DNA from: Ichthyophis bannanicus
Taxonomy: Eukaryota > Chordata > Amphibia > Gymnophiona > Ichthyophiidae
Direction of reading: 5' to 3'
Length of the DNA stretch: 64,000 bases
NCBI GenBank assembly: GCA_033557465.1
Contig: CM066031.1
Span: forward strand, 1,064,830,444-1,064,894,443
Under the pieces are notes generated by a model. The model was not told where the DNA came from. It saw only the letters and a list, made by a program, of their open reading frames with translations, and made no database searches. A program made the translations under genes and the position numbers. This document shows, in pieces, positions 1-10,945 of the stretch. Each line of letters begins with the position of its first letter. Position 1 is the first letter of the stretch.

Positions 1-1689
1 GAAACTCAGCAGCATCCACATATCGATACCAGCACTTCCATGTGGAAGTCGGTATTTTAACAATTTATATTTTTAGGTACTGGCATGTACATGTGTATGT
101 TGGCCATATTGCAAACCCACATGTATCAACGCTGCCAATAAAAAATAGCGGCAGCTGTAGTTAATCTAATTTCAATTTGGAGGGGGGACATAAAAAATGG
201 AGGAGTATCGTCAAAGCAGATGAAAAGTGAACTGTATACTCTAATTTTCACTTTTTACTTTTTATGTTGGACTCTGCTTTAGGGCACCATCCCAAAACTT
301 ACCATTCTTTTTTAATCACTTAAGTCCTGATTCTGGATAAAGATGGCGCCGAGGAGAAAAACACCATTTTGAAGTAAGGTGGTATAAGCTAAAATACTTC
401 AACTTACAGATTGGCTGTGGTTAATATGGAAAGCATAAGCTGGAAGGTTGTATACTTGAAAGCAGGCTATCGACACCGATATGTTGATGACAAAGGATTC
501 AGCTACAGATAACAAACATTTTCAGATAAGTAAATCCACCCTGAAGCAGGACTGATTAGAAAGGTTGGTTATGGTTTGAAATATAGCTGTGCCAGAGCTG
601 TGGGTTTGTTAATGGCGGACTATGAACATTTGAATGGCGCCGGAACGTTAACTTTAAGAATTGAAGCAACGTTAACTTTTGAGCTCAGCCCTGGGTCTGT
701 TAAGAATATTTATATTCTCATTAATAAATTTAAAAAATGACTTATGTGATTAAAAAAGGACATAGGTTTTGGGATGATAACTTGTTTTAGCACTGAGGTC
801 TTTTTTCCTTTCATCAACAGCTTTATAAAGTTAAAGCTGTGAGTTATTTAAGTGCAAGGAAGCAGCACTGACATCGTAACAATGAAAAATAATGACAGTG
901 TGTCAGTGTTTTTCTTTTCTTTCTTGTAAAGACTTGTTTTTGTTAGTCTTGGGTTTTACTTGCTCTGCTATAAATTTGCATTTCTCAGAGAATGTCCATT
1001 CTTGTACATGATATGGTTAGGGACCTTGCACAGGCTGATCCAATCTCATTCCCACGCTGTTCTACCCTATTCCCGCCAACTACCTCACTCCCACTCCCTA
1101 ATCAGGTCAATATCTGGAACGTGGAACTGAGCTCCCTTTAAGACACTGTTGTGCCCCCTAGGCATCCCAAAGAACACTGTGGGCCTTACCACCCATGGCA
1201 TCATGGTAGTCTTCTCTTCCTGAAGTAACAGACCCAAAGGGCCAAAGGTGCATGGAGCGTACAGGCCTTAGCTGCCTTTAAGGAGTATCACCTCTTATCA
1301 CGCCAAAGTTACATCAGCAAAGAATACTATTCTAAATCTATTAACTCACACAATCACCCCAAAACATTTCTCTGGTTTTACATATTTCCTCTTCAAAACC
1401 TGCCCTGCCTCCCTAATTTGTGCTGGTCCTTCTGCAGACAACCTAGCTAGCTATTTTAGCTGCAAAATAGTGGACATTAGGTATGGTTTCCAATCAGCAC
1501 TATCAAACAGTAATAGTTACAAGTGTCCCCCCTCCCCCCACCACCTCAGCCATTGCTAGATATACCAGGTCCTTCTGTCTTAAACCCCTCCATCCTGCTA
1601 TCTCACTACTGGTCCTATTAACTTTGCAAACAACTCTTTCTTAACCAAAAGATTAGGTACTATCTATAAAACTACTTTTCTGCTTGACC
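1..1689. other. Unassigned non-coding DNA
   Basis: I see no gene, RNA or repeat family that I can name here. Frames are short on both strands. The last 600 bases are C-rich on the plus strand and may be a badly decayed upstream part of the L2-like LINE that follows, but no motif supports this. Confidence 0.4.
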
Positions 1690-2700
1690 CCTTCCCTTTC
1701 AAACCGATGGGAAAAACTTACCTTAGCCTAGTATTAATCACAGCTTAACATTTTGGCTTTTTGCCCAACCATTGGAAACAGGCTTTCATCTGGCCCATAT
1801 TGAAAAAAGTCCTCTCTCAATCCTTCTACACCTGCCCAATACTGTTCAGTACCTAACCTTTTGTTCCTGTACAAGATCATGGAGACAACTGTTTTCATCT
1901 TGTTCTGGGTCCATGTTGAAATAGCCAACATTTATACCCTGGCCAATCAGGTTTTTGTCCAGCCCACAGCACTGAAACTATCCTAACTGCTCTACTAATT
2001 GAGATTCACTGTTATCTTGATCAAGGCAGGATTGCTATGGCAATATCACTAGACCTCTTGGCCACCTTCATGCTCTGCTTCTGACAACTTTGTGACATCT
2101 GTATTCAAGGCCAAGTTCTGTCTTGGTTTACCTCCTTTCTAAAAAATCATTCCTTCAGAGTCCTAGCTATCCTCACACCTCTTCCCCTCAAGGGATTCCC
2201 CAGGGATCAGTTTTAGTTCCCCTCCTTTTCAACATTTTTCTCAGTTCATCAGCTATGTAGTGGAGATCTAGGAAAAAGTGCAATTTACTATGCTGATCAC
2301 ATTACTCCCTGGTCACTAGAAATTTCTTCAGCTGCTCTGGATTTACATAGAAAAATTGATTTTCCCCAATTTGAATAATACATTTAGCAGGAAATTTTGT
2401 AAAGAAATTAGTTCCCAAATTGAGCAACAAATAGATCAATCTCAATCAGGTTACAATGTAGAAGAAACCAAAAGTGTAGCTCCCATAATTGTCTCTGTGG
2501 AAGATTTCAACATTGCAGTCAACTCCCAGATGTTCACTGTCAAATTCTCCTTCCAAACTTTTCCTACAACAGCTATTCTCCTAAATACTAGGATAAAGTA
2601 GAATTTGGAGCAAAATGGCAATGCTTCTGCTGGTAGCTTCAAAACCTCAACGAAATACTACAACATGTCCAAGGGAAAAATAAAAGAAGACTCAGAAAAA
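1690..2700 (+). pseudogene. Decayed L2-like LINE reverse transcriptase
   Basis: Translation across all three plus frames recovers reverse transcriptase blocks in the right order: a KPSLN-type segment near 1810, a DLxATF-like block (LDLLATF) near 2045, SWFTSFL near 2120, a GIPQGSVLVPLLFN core near 2195-2235, and YADHIT (the YADD catalytic box with one Asp lost) near 2290. Frameshifts and stops separate every block, so nothing can be translated today. Spacing and motifs fit the L2 clade better than CR1. The remainder to 2700 holds weak matches to the C-terminal part. This is an old, immobile copy. Confidence 0.6.
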
Positions 2701-3997
2701 TTAGTAAAGCCTTTTTCCTGATGGAACTCTTCAGGGACCTCAGTCTTATTTTGCCAAACCACATCTTCTCTAAGAGACACTAGACATTCAGCTCTGGCCT
2801 CACAACCACATAATTGCTCCTCTTGCTTCTGAATAATATCATGTGAAGATAATTTCAGTCGTTCCGCTAGTAAAAATCACACAATTGATGTACACAGCCA
2901 ATTAAGGAAATCTCTGTTTGAGATACTAGGGAACATACCTGCTTGATGTACCTTTGGAAGGTAGCTCTGGAAAAGGGGACAGAGACAGAAATGGGGGGGA
3001 GGAAAAATTACCCCAGACAAGGTCCTCTGTTCTTGCATAGTCCCTCTCTCACCTCCAGTTAAAATCTCAGGCTGGCTCTCATCATCGGCTCAACAGGGGA
3101 CTTTATGAGGGTTGTTCAACACTCCCAACTTGGCAAGCAGTTCCAGAAACGTGAGGACCCACTGAAACCGAGACCTGCTTTTCCTCTCACAGAGCAGCAT
3201 GGCAGAACAGTGCCGGGGGGAGGAGAGAAAGGTCATGGTTTGTGGCTAGTGTGGCAGCCAGAGGCAAAGAGAGAGGCCAGGCCTAGGGCAAGTGGGAAGC
3301 CTGCAGGCTGCTGCAGGCACTGTAGACACCGAGTTGTCAGCCAGCCATACTCTCCAACGGCTGCAGTATGCAACTTTCAGGGTCCTTTTGCCGTTCTGCC
3401 CCCGACGTGATGATGTGTGCAGCGGCAGGAGCTGAGGATGCAGAGCAGAGTCATGCCAGAGGAGGGGGGGGGGGAGCGGAGTGCTGGAGCTCAAAGGGGG
3501 CCTGTGTGTCGCCTACTACTGCCAGGCTGCTCTGTACACCAGTATGTTAAGAAGTAGTAGTAAGTTGCTTTGAGTTGCTGGAATGAGTCCAACTCTGCCA
3601 CATAAAATAGAGAATCAAAATTTAAAGATTTGGCAGTGCGTTCCCCAAAGTAAGGCAGCTGCCTAGTTTGGCAAGTGCTTATGCTGGCCCTGGTTCTCAG
3701 GTTTTCAATAATGGCTCTAGAAAGGCTATTTTAGAAAGGCTTTTCAATATGTTAGGTCTCTAACACATGGAAAGGGGCCTTTGTAAAAGAGATAGGCTGT
3801 AGAGTATATGAATATTTAAGCTTGCTAATATGTACCTAAATACATGCAGTACACAGGTGTTCCTTAGGAAGGAGTTGTGGTGTATGTGTGGACAGAGTAC
3901 CTGCAGTAACTTGCACTGCCTTGAGGAATTTGCGTATTGGGGTACGGTTCTGGGAGACTCTTTTATAAAGACACACATGTGTATGTAGCCTCTATCA
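2701..3997. other. Unassigned DNA with a GC-rich patch
   Basis: No gene recognised. A GC-rich stretch at about 3180-3500 opens frames of 60-101 codons on both strands, but they are low-complexity, overlap one another and match nothing I know. A run of G at 3466-3476 is simple sequence. Confidence 0.4.
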
Positions 3998-4145
3998 ACT
4001 AGGCATAGAAACATAGAAACATGACAGAAAAAGACCACATGGCCTATCTAGTCTGTCCTTCCATATCAACAACTACAACAGTCCCCTTTTTACCTTTAGA
4101 GATCCTACAGAAACATAGAAATATGACGACAGAAAAAGACCACAA
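3998..4145 (-). mobile_element. Two CR1-type LINE 3'-end fragments
   Basis: The motif ACATGACAGAAAAAGACCAC followed by CATGGCCTATCTAGTCTGTC is the reverse complement of the terminal bases of the CR1 copy that ends near 29722 (GGTCTTTATCTGCCGTCATT). A second partial copy starts at about 4110. These are 3'-end remnants of the CR1 family that is widespread in this window. Confidence 0.6.
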
Positions 4146-4206
4146 TACAGGTGTACACTAAGACCATTTTAAAGCTGTCCTGTTATAAATCTTCCCTGAA
4201 TGGAGG

Positions 4207-4420
4207 CAGTCCATGAAAATCACTCATGCATGAGTATACTCATCTTGTCTGATCTTGGAGGCTAGGCAGAGTTGGGCCTGGTAGACTACCTTGGAATATC
4301 AGGTGCTGTAGGCTTATTGCGTGGAAGGCTGGCCTGACCATCTACTTCTGGTCACGGGGATAGTCACAACATGGATAGAATAACTGATTTACACCACCAC
4401 CACCAGGCTGTCTGGGTGGG
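4207..4420 (+). repeat. 5S rRNA-derived SINE (5S-like head, RTE-like tail)
   Basis: Positions 4207-4316 match vertebrate 5S rRNA: CTTGTCTGATCTTGGAGGCT (A-box region), GTTGGGCCTGGTAGACTACC, then GGTGCTGTAGGC at the 3' end. About 10-15 bases of the intermediate element and C-box are missing, so this is not a functional 5S gene. Downstream, GGAAGGCTGGCCTGACCATC and GATAGTCACAACATGGATAG resemble the tail at 51139-51265, which I assign to the RTE 3' end. A 5S head on a LINE-derived tail is the SINE3-type design; the tail assignment is inference. Confidence 0.6.
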
Positions 4421-5371
4421 TCCCAAGCTCTGGAATGAGAACCATCAGTTCACAGGACACTATAGGAAGTTACAGTGCAGCAGACTACTTTTTCTATAGG
4501 TGCCCCGCTGATGGGTTATAAACAGCCTCACTGGCCTGCCTGCCCCTTCTTCCCCAAAGAAACATAAAGCCCTTTACTAAAATAATTGGGCTTGAAATGG
4601 ACAGTTAATAAAAGATTACAATCAAAATAGAAATTAAAGGTGCCTTGGACAGCATAGGCAAAACAGTCCATCCCAGGAGTGATGCATAAAATCAATTATA
4701 CTAATTTCATTGTAAAAAATGAATACTAACTAGACATCTGGATTAATGACCATGACCCAAGAGGATGGAGGTATGTGGTAAGTGGTTTTGCTGCTATTTC
4801 TTCCCTCCTTTTGAAAGCTTTCTTTTCCAAAAGCTTTATACGCTGAAATATGAGCTGCTCATTAGCCAGGTTCATACTTATTTAAATGTACCCCTGCCCC
4901 TTACACAATGGCAAAACGCCCCAAAGATGCCATGAGGATAACATGGGTTGCATCAGCCTGCTGGGAGGTTTTAACAAATGAGAACCAGGAGGAAAAAGAT
5001 GCAGCAACAGAAAAACAGTGTTCGTAAACAGGAAATATCACATACTTAGGCTTAACAGAATCACAGAGAAGGAGCAGAGCAATGGAGGGTTCCGCCCCTT
5101 TAAATATTTCACTGATAATTAAACAGAATAAATGAATAATGACTAACAGTAGAGGCAAATGCAACTTCTGAGACCATCAGCTTGCCCCTTCCTGTTGCTC
5201 CTGACCCACTTTGTATTATTGCCCTAATCAGCAAAGCCTGCAGCTTCCATCCCTAACCACAAGACCCATTTCACCACCCGAAACCTAAGGCAGCGCTTTC
5301 CAGAACAAGGGAAGGCAGCTCCAGTCTTGAGTGCCACAAGCCAGTCAGGCTTTTAAGATATACACATGTGG
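4421..5371. other. Unassigned non-coding DNA
   Basis: I see no gene, RNA or named repeat. The longest frame is an 87-codon minus-strand frame at 4901-5164 rich in hydrophobic residues; it has no recognisable domain and no supporting context. Confidence 0.4.
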
Positions 5372-5492
5372 AGGGTAATTTTATCAATTCTCGTGTAGTT
5401 AATATGTGTTTTGATGCTTATATTTCAGTCATATTTTATAGTCAGGTATGCACGCACTTGACTTTATAAAATACTAGTATAAATGGATATAC
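5372..5492 (+). repeat. Short MITE-like repeat (GGGTAATTTTAT family)
   Basis: It starts GGAGGGTAATTTTATCAA and carries TTTATAAAATACTAGTATAA near 5463. The same pair of motifs recurs at 14515-14625 and 21432-21540. I read it as one family of short AT-rich non-autonomous DNA elements. The ends are not certain. Confidence 0.4.
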
Positions 5493-5975
5493 TTAGGGTA
5501 TGCTTACCAAAGGGCTTTAGCTGCTACCACACACTAGCTGCTACCATGGCACTAACGCAGAATTATCATGCAGCGGTAGCAGCTAACGGGGGAAAAACAC
5601 AGACATCACAGTGATTTTCTGCAATGTCTGCAGTTCACGTGTTAGGTGCAAGCTTGGGTGGGATTAGGGCAATGAATGGGTGGAGAGTGGGAGTGCCTGC
5701 AATGGGCAAATACCACGGATGTTACCAGCGCACAGTAATTGCCACAGTTTGCAGGCTTCGCAGATACAGCTATCGCTACCTCAATGGATGGCAATAGCTG
5801 AATCTACGACCCAGGTCCACTGTGATCCCAGCATTTTCTCTGTGGCATCTGCAGAGGAAATGCTGGGAATGCCCCCTGCACCTGTGTGACTCTTGCAACT
5901 AAAGCCGGATTTTTGCAGCTATCGCCCGGCATTAGCTGCAAAAGCCTAATGCAGTTTAATAAACATACCCCTTAA
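5493..5975. repeat. MITE-like element with degenerate inverted ends
   Basis: The left end AGGGTATGCTTACCAAAG and the reverse complement of the right end (AGGGGTATGTTTATTAAACTG region near 5955-5972) form an imperfect terminal inverted repeat. The interior repeats TAGCTGCTACCA and AGCTGCAAAAGCC motifs. No transposase is present, so it would be a non-autonomous DNA transposon. Confidence 0.45.
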
Positions 5976-6091
5976 TTTTTTAGGGCATACTAATGAACCG
6001 AATACACATCCCTAGAAATTTCACCTATGTATATGGACTTGTGTAAATATCCAATTTTGTAGCTAAATCTGACCACAATACAAAAAGTCAT

Positions 6092-6400
6092 TTGAATTTG
6101 TTACATAAGAACATAAGCAATGCCATACTAGGTCAGATCAAGGTCCATCAAACCTGGTATCCTGTTTCCAACAGTGGTCAATCCAAGCCACAAGTACTTG
6201 GCAATTTCCCAAAAAGACACACAGGTTTCACAATGCTTGTATCGGTGCAAGCAGTAGATTTCCCAGCTCCTCTTTTAATGGTTTATGGATCTTTCCTCCA
6301 AGAACTTTTCCAAACCTTTTTTGAACCCAACTATACCCTGCAGCTTTTACTACATCCTCTGGGAACAAATTCCACGCGATGTATCCTTGAAGGATACTAG
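6092..6400 (-). mobile_element. CR1 LINE 3' end, minus strand
   Basis: This is the reverse complement of the CR1 3' region seen on the plus strand at 52790-53015: shared blocks are GCCATACTAGGTCAGATCAA, CCTGTTTCCAACAGTGG and AAAAAGACACACAGGTTTCA. It covers the last part of ORF2 (a FKKGLDKFLEE-like end) and the 3' UTR. It lies head-to-head with the plus-strand CR1 beginning near 6410, so two CR1 copies meet here. Confidence 0.7.
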
Positions 6401-6409
6401 TAAAAGATT

Positions 6410-6964
6410 GAAGATAGGAAATATCAACAAAGAAGTTCCAATAAAGACAAAATTAACCCAAATGCCCTTAAGTACAGAGAGGAGAGAGCTTAAGTACAGA
6501 GCAGAGAAAGCTTAAAGATTGCAAATTACCCCTGCCTACCGATAACCAGATTACTATGAATAAAATACAGCCTCTAAGATGCTTGAAAGGAAATGCTAGA
6601 AGTCTAAAAAATAAGATGGGAGAGTTAGAATATATAGCACTAAATGAGAGGTTAGATATGATTGGTATTTCAGAGACCTGGTGGAAGGAGGATAATCAGT
6701 GGGACACTGTGATACCTGGGTACAAATTATATCTATGTTAGAAAGGGCATTGAATTACACAGGATTAAAGTTTTGCAGGAAACAAAATACACTGTAGAAT
6801 CTCTATGGATTGAAATTCCATGTAAAAAAGGGGAAGGCGATGGCAGTGGGGGTGTACTATTGACCGCCTGGCCAGAATGAACAAATGGATGATGAAATGC
6901 TCAAAAAAATCAAAGAAGCTAACAAAAGTTACAACACAGTAATAATAATGGATGATTTCAATTA
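6410..6964 (+). pseudogene. CR1 LINE, left arm (endonuclease N-terminus)
   Basis: The 61-codon frame at 6556-6741 carries the start of the CR1 AP-endonuclease: a GNARSLKNK block (catalytic Asn region), ELEYIALNERLDMIGISETW (the ETW motif holds the catalytic Glu) and a WDTVIPGY block. A frameshift near 6740 follows. The arm ends at DDFN (6949-6960), the conserved GDFN block. The copy resumes at 13104 with the next residues of the same block, so the two arms were one LINE before the 6.1-kb insertion. Confidence 0.85.
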
Positions 6965-7092
6965 ATGTCGCCGCGCCGCAGGGCAGGGTCCTGAGGCCGG
7001 TAGTAACTGGGTTCCTGGGGCCCCAGCCTTTCGGCGGCAGAATCGCGGCGGTTAGCAGGAGGGGGGGGGGGAAGAGCGTGGGAGAAGTGCGG

Positions 7093-7148
7093 CCGGCACC
7101 AGCAAGTGACGTGCACGCGTAGTGCTTTACGATTGGTGCTGGTGCCGG
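7093..7148. repeat. Perfect 12-bp inverted repeat in the 5' region
   Basis: CCGGCACCAGCA at 7093-7104 pairs exactly with TGCTGGTGCCGG at 7137-7148 across a 32-base loop. It lies near the left end of the Ngaro-like element, where recombinase sites are expected, but a role is not shown. Confidence 0.7.
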
Positions 7149-8271
7149 ACGGGGGGCGGAGCGGCAGCACGCGAGGGAGATCGCTGGCGTGCGCTCTCCC
7201 TCTTTGCAGCGTGGCCAGCCGCTTGAAAGGTTTGTCAGGGATTTCGGCGGTTTGGGTTGAGGGGGGCATCGGATTTCGGGTCGGCTGCCCGTCGCCGGGT
7301 TTCTAAATTTTCAGCAGTAGGGGCTATTTGGGTCGTCGGGAGGTTTCTTTGGGGGGCATCGATTTCCCTTTTGGCTGGCTCGGCAAAGGGCCTGTGCCTC
7401 ACACCGGGTGCGGTAGTTTCAAAAAAAAAAAAAAAATCTCTCTGCTCCGGGTTTAAGGGTCGGCTACCAGTTCAAGATTCATACATATATATATCTATTT
7501 CATACTAACTGGTAGGAGCAGTGCCTGTAGTGCCCAATAGCATTCCCTGGCATTACTCTGCGCCTGGGGCTGAGTTGCCAGTATGGCCCGCCGGTCTGGC
7601 AAGGCCGCTCCCAAGAGGGTGGGGGCTCGGGGGCGGCAGTTAAGGGGAAAGGGCGTGGGAAGCCTGGGTCTGTGCCTGCTCTTGGGGGGGAGGTGGGGGT
7701 GGCGGTGGCTCGGGACCCGCAGGGGGGGCAGGGCAGAGGGAGGGCGCCGAGGGCGCGCTCTGGTACAGCGGGCCGGCCCGCGCGGGCTCGTGCTCCGGCT
7801 GCTTCGGTTGTGCCTCGGGGGAGTGGGATGCCTGGGCTTTCTGGCTCGGAGAGCGGGGAAGGGGTCTTGGGTGATGTAGCGAATGCCACGGTGGAGCGCT
7901 CCGGGGCTGGGTCTGCAGCGGAGGCCCGGCCCCCGGAGGTGGGGGCTTCTCCTGTAGAGGGCGGCGGGTTAGTCGGTACGTATCCTCCTCCTCCTTCCTC
8001 CGGTTGGGCTAGTCCTGGGTGTATGAGTGGGCATGTTCCGCCTGCTGGGTTCTTTGGAGCGCCGGGGGCTTGGCCGTTTGGGGGGGCGCATGGGGTGGAC
8101 CGGCGCAGTGGGGTGGTGACTGGGATGGGTGGCGGGGGGGCGGGGGCGGCGGGACCTCCGTTCCGGGGGGGAGGGGGATGGCGGCGTGGGAGGCGGGGGG
8201 CCTCGGGTCCTCAGCCTGGGGCTGGGGAGTGGGACCCAGCGTTGCTTCCAACACTTTGCGGGCAGGGCCTG

Positions 8272-8297
8272 CCGTTTTTTCTCCTCTTTTGCCTCAG
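8272..8297 (+). promoter_or_regulatory. Strong 3' splice site upstream of gag
   Basis: A pyrimidine tract of about 20 bases ends in TTTTGCCTCAG, with AG at 8296-8297, just 24 bases before the gag ATG at 8322. It fits an intron in the 5' leader of the element. No donor was fixed. Confidence 0.5.
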
Positions 8298-8321
8298 GTT
8301 CCTCGGCGGGATTTGCCCGGA

Positions 8322-9230
8322 ATGGACAGCACTGACCCTGGTCGAGCGGGCTCCGCGAGTGCGGTTGAGGAGCGGGGCGGTCCGGCTGCTGCGGGTCCGA
8401 ACCTGCTTGTGTCTTCGCCTCTTCCCCATACGGCTGGTGAGTATACTGCGGGTGCAGACAGCTCGGTGGGGGGAGGGCAAGGTCCCGAGGTGGTTCGGGT
8501 GGCCGGGGGAAAGGAGACTGTTAAGCGCAAACACAGGCGTCACTGCCGGAGGGCTTCTTCGTCCTCCTCATCCTCTTCCACGAGTTCCTCTGACGATTCA
8601 GTGGTTGCGGGGGGGAAAAAGGAGGTGGGCGGTGGGTCCGCAGTGGTTTGTTGCGCGGAACTGTGGGAGGGTGTCCCTCGGAAGTTGCGGCACCGGATCA
8701 AGCGTCGAAAGTATATTGATATCTTCCGCCTGCTCGAGGGCCGGAGGCGCTTCGGCGAGAGTAAGAAAAAACGCAAGGAGGATGAAAAGGCGGGTCGGGT
8801 GCGTAAGCCGTCTCGCAACACCTTGAATTGGACTCGGGCGTTTTTACGGTTGGCTAGCGTTTGGGGTCATTATTACCCGGAACAGTATGGAGCGCTCTTG
8901 GCTTACGGCGATACGATTTTGGCAGCGGCACAGGTGCAGGACGGGTGGGCTTGGCTGAACTACGACGAGGAGTTCAGGGACATGATAGAAGAGAGTAAGC
9001 AGTTATCGTGGGGCACGAAGGACATCAATCTGTGGTTGACGCAGATGTCCATGCGGGGCCGTGCTGCTGGGGCCGCCGGGGGAGGTGGTAAGGCCAGAGC
9101 CACGACGTCACCGGGGGGCGTGCGGCCCTTTCAGTCGGCCACCACCCTGGCGCCTCAGCCCAGGGGTGGGGTTGCGGGCGCAGACGTCTGTTGGCGTTTC
9201 AATAAATCCTCGTGCCCGTTCCCGGACTGA
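8322..9230 (+). CDS. Gag-like protein of the Ngaro-like element
   Basis: About 302 residues from ATG 8322 (MDSTDPGRAGS) to a TGA at 9228. I chose this start because it follows the splice acceptor; the frame is open further upstream but is GC-driven low complexity. Visible parts: a basic patch KRKHRRHCRR followed by a serine run (about residues 80-95), an RRKYIDIFRLLEG segment, a helical core with NWTRAFLRLASVWGHYYPEQ, and at the end the first cysteines of a CCCH-type finger (CWRFNKSSC). The frame resumes after the TGA with KFKHTCSLCGSGHAALKC, that is, the rest of the CCCH finger and a CCHC knuckle. The TGA sits where the third Cys would be. The gag-pol frame is therefore continuous apart from this one stop. 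It should package element RNA. Confidence 0.7.
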   Translation: MDSTDPGRAGSASAVEERGGPAAAGPNLLVSSPLPHTAGEYTAGADSSVGGGQGPEVVRVAGGKETVKRKHRRHCRRASSSSSSSSTSSSDDSVVAGGKKEVGGGSAVVCCAELWEGVPRKLRHRIKRRKYIDIFRLLEGRRRFGESKKKRKEDEKAGRVRKPSRNTLNWTRAFLRLASVWGHYYPEQYGALLAYGDTILAAAQVQDGWAWLNYDEEFRDMIEESKQLSWGTKDINLWLTQMSMRGRAAGAAGGGGKARATTSPGGVRPFQSATTLAPQPRGGVAGADVCWRFNKSSCPFPD

Positions 9231-9251
9231 AAATTTAAACACACTTGTTCC

Positions 9252-10945
9252 TTGTGTGGCAGCGGCCACGCGGCCCTTAAATGCAGTAGGAGAGGCGTGG
9301 GGGGTGCCCCTGCGGGGGTAAGTGAGGGCGGTCTCGTGTGTTTGGCTCCCACGCCCGTGCGAGTCGAAGTCATGCGCCCACGGCTGATGGAGTATGGCAG
9401 GGCGAACCGCGGGGGGGCGTGGAGTGTATTACTGGAGGGTTTTTCGGAGGGTTTTCGGATCCCGTGTCAGGGTTCCCCTGCGTGGGGTGGGTTGCGTAAC
9501 GCTAGTTCTGTGCGCTCTCTGGGTGAGGTGGTGCGGAAGAAGATCGCGGAGGAGTGCGCGCTGGGCAGAGTGGCCGGGCCCTTTCGCGAGCCTCCCTTCT
9601 CCCCGTTCATGGTGTCCCCGCTGGGGGTGGTTCCCAAGAAGGAGCCGGGCAAGTTCCGGTAATTCACAACTTATCCTCTCCTGTCGGAGATTCCGTGAAC
9701 GACCACATCCCTCGAGAGCAATGTACTGTGCGCTACGCTTCTTTTGACACCGCTGTTGGGTTAGTGCAGCAATGCGGGGCCGGGGCGTCCTTGGCGAAGG
9801 TGGATATAGAATCGGCGTTCCGACTGCTGCCTGTGCATCCTGCGTCCTTCCCTTTGTTGGGTTTTACCTTCGAGTCGCAGTATTATTTTGATAAAGGCAT
9901 GCCTATGGGCTGTGCCATATCCTGCGCTTACTTCGAAGCGTTTAGCACCTTTTTGCATTGGGTGTTGGGGAAGTTGACGGGGTTGCGTACTATCGTACAT
10001 TATCTGGACGATTTCTTGTTCGTCGGGCCGGATCGGGAAAGAACTTGTGACACATTGCTGGAGACCTTTTTGCGCTTGGCAGGGGACTTCGGTATTCCAG
10101 TGGCAGCTAATAAGACGGTTGGGCCTGTGACTTGCCTGACATTCCTGGGAATTGAAATTGATACTGTGGAAATGGTTGTCCGCTTGCCGGAGCAGAAGGT
10201 AGCCTGTCTTCGGCGGTTGGTAGCTGTGGTGGGATCTGCGCGCAAGACTACTCTGCGTGTTATGCAATCTTTAGTTGGGCATCTCACTTTCGCGTGCAGG
10301 GTGCTGCCCATGGGGCGCCCCTTCGCTCGGCGGTTGTCACTTGCTATGACAGGAGTTCAGCTCCCACATCATCGTATTCGGGTGACGGCGGGAATGCGCG
10401 AGGATTTACAGGTGTGGGATTCCTTTTTAGCTGATTTCAACGGTCGCTCGGTCATTCAGTTCCCTGAGCTGTCGAATGCAGACCTGCATTTATTTACGGA
10501 TGCGGCCGGCAGTTTTGGTTTCGGGGCTTATTGTCAAGGGGCGTGGTGTGCGGAGCCGTGGCCTTCCGAGTGGGTGCAGTCCGGCTTGACGCAGAACATT
10601 GCTTTTCTGGAGCTTTTTCCCATAGTGGTTGCCTTCTGGATCTGGCCTGAGCGCTTACGAGATTGGCGGGTGGTCTTTTGGTGCGATAACGCGGCAGTGG
10701 TGGAGGTTATTAATCGCCATGCGCCTCGCTGCCCGAAGGTAGCTGCTTTAATGAGGATTTTTGTGTTAGCCTGCTTACGTATGAATGTCACCGCCAGGGC
10801 TCGGCATGTGCCTGGGGCCCAGAATTCCATTGCTGACGCTCTATCCCGTTTTCAGTGGGCGCAATTTCGCCGGTTGGCTCCGGAGGCGGATCCGGCGGCT
10901 TCCCCGGTCCCGGGGCATCTCTGGAAAGTTGGAATACAGAGCTGA
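9252..10945 (+). pseudogene. Reverse transcriptase and RNase H of the Ngaro-like element
   Basis: The frame continues from gag through PFMVSPLGVVPKK to 9662, then shifts once; the rest reads in the frame 9554-10945. RT palm blocks follow: AKVDIESAFRLLPVHP (first catalytic Asp), GMPMGCAISCAYFE, and the catalytic YLDDFLF near 10003. The RNase H domain has all four acidic positions: FTDAAG (10497), FLELFP (about 10605), WCDNAAV (about 10682) and IADALSR (about 10833). The only lesion in this part is the single frameshift near 9655-9662, which would stop translation in this copy unless programmed frameshifting occurs. It copies element RNA into DNA. The stop TGA at 10943 overlaps the next start codon. 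Confidence 0.85.

Noticed and set aside
3105..3550. GC-rich frames that could be an exon
   Set aside because: Overlapping on both strands, low complexity, no splice or domain support.
4207..4316. Functional 5S rRNA gene
   Set aside because: Internal promoter region partly deleted and no T-run terminator; better read as a SINE head.
8019..8321. Upstream extension of gag
   Set aside because: Gly/Trp-rich, lies before the splice acceptor at 8297; the ATG at 8322 is a better start.
7672..8826. 384-codon plus frame across the Ngaro-like 5' region
   Set aside because: Open because of GC-rich composition; low-complexity Gly/Arg/Pro sequence overlapping the real gag frame, with no domain.
9761..10311. 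Minus-strand frames opposite the RT
   Set aside because: Shadow frames; RT motifs are clear on the plus strand.
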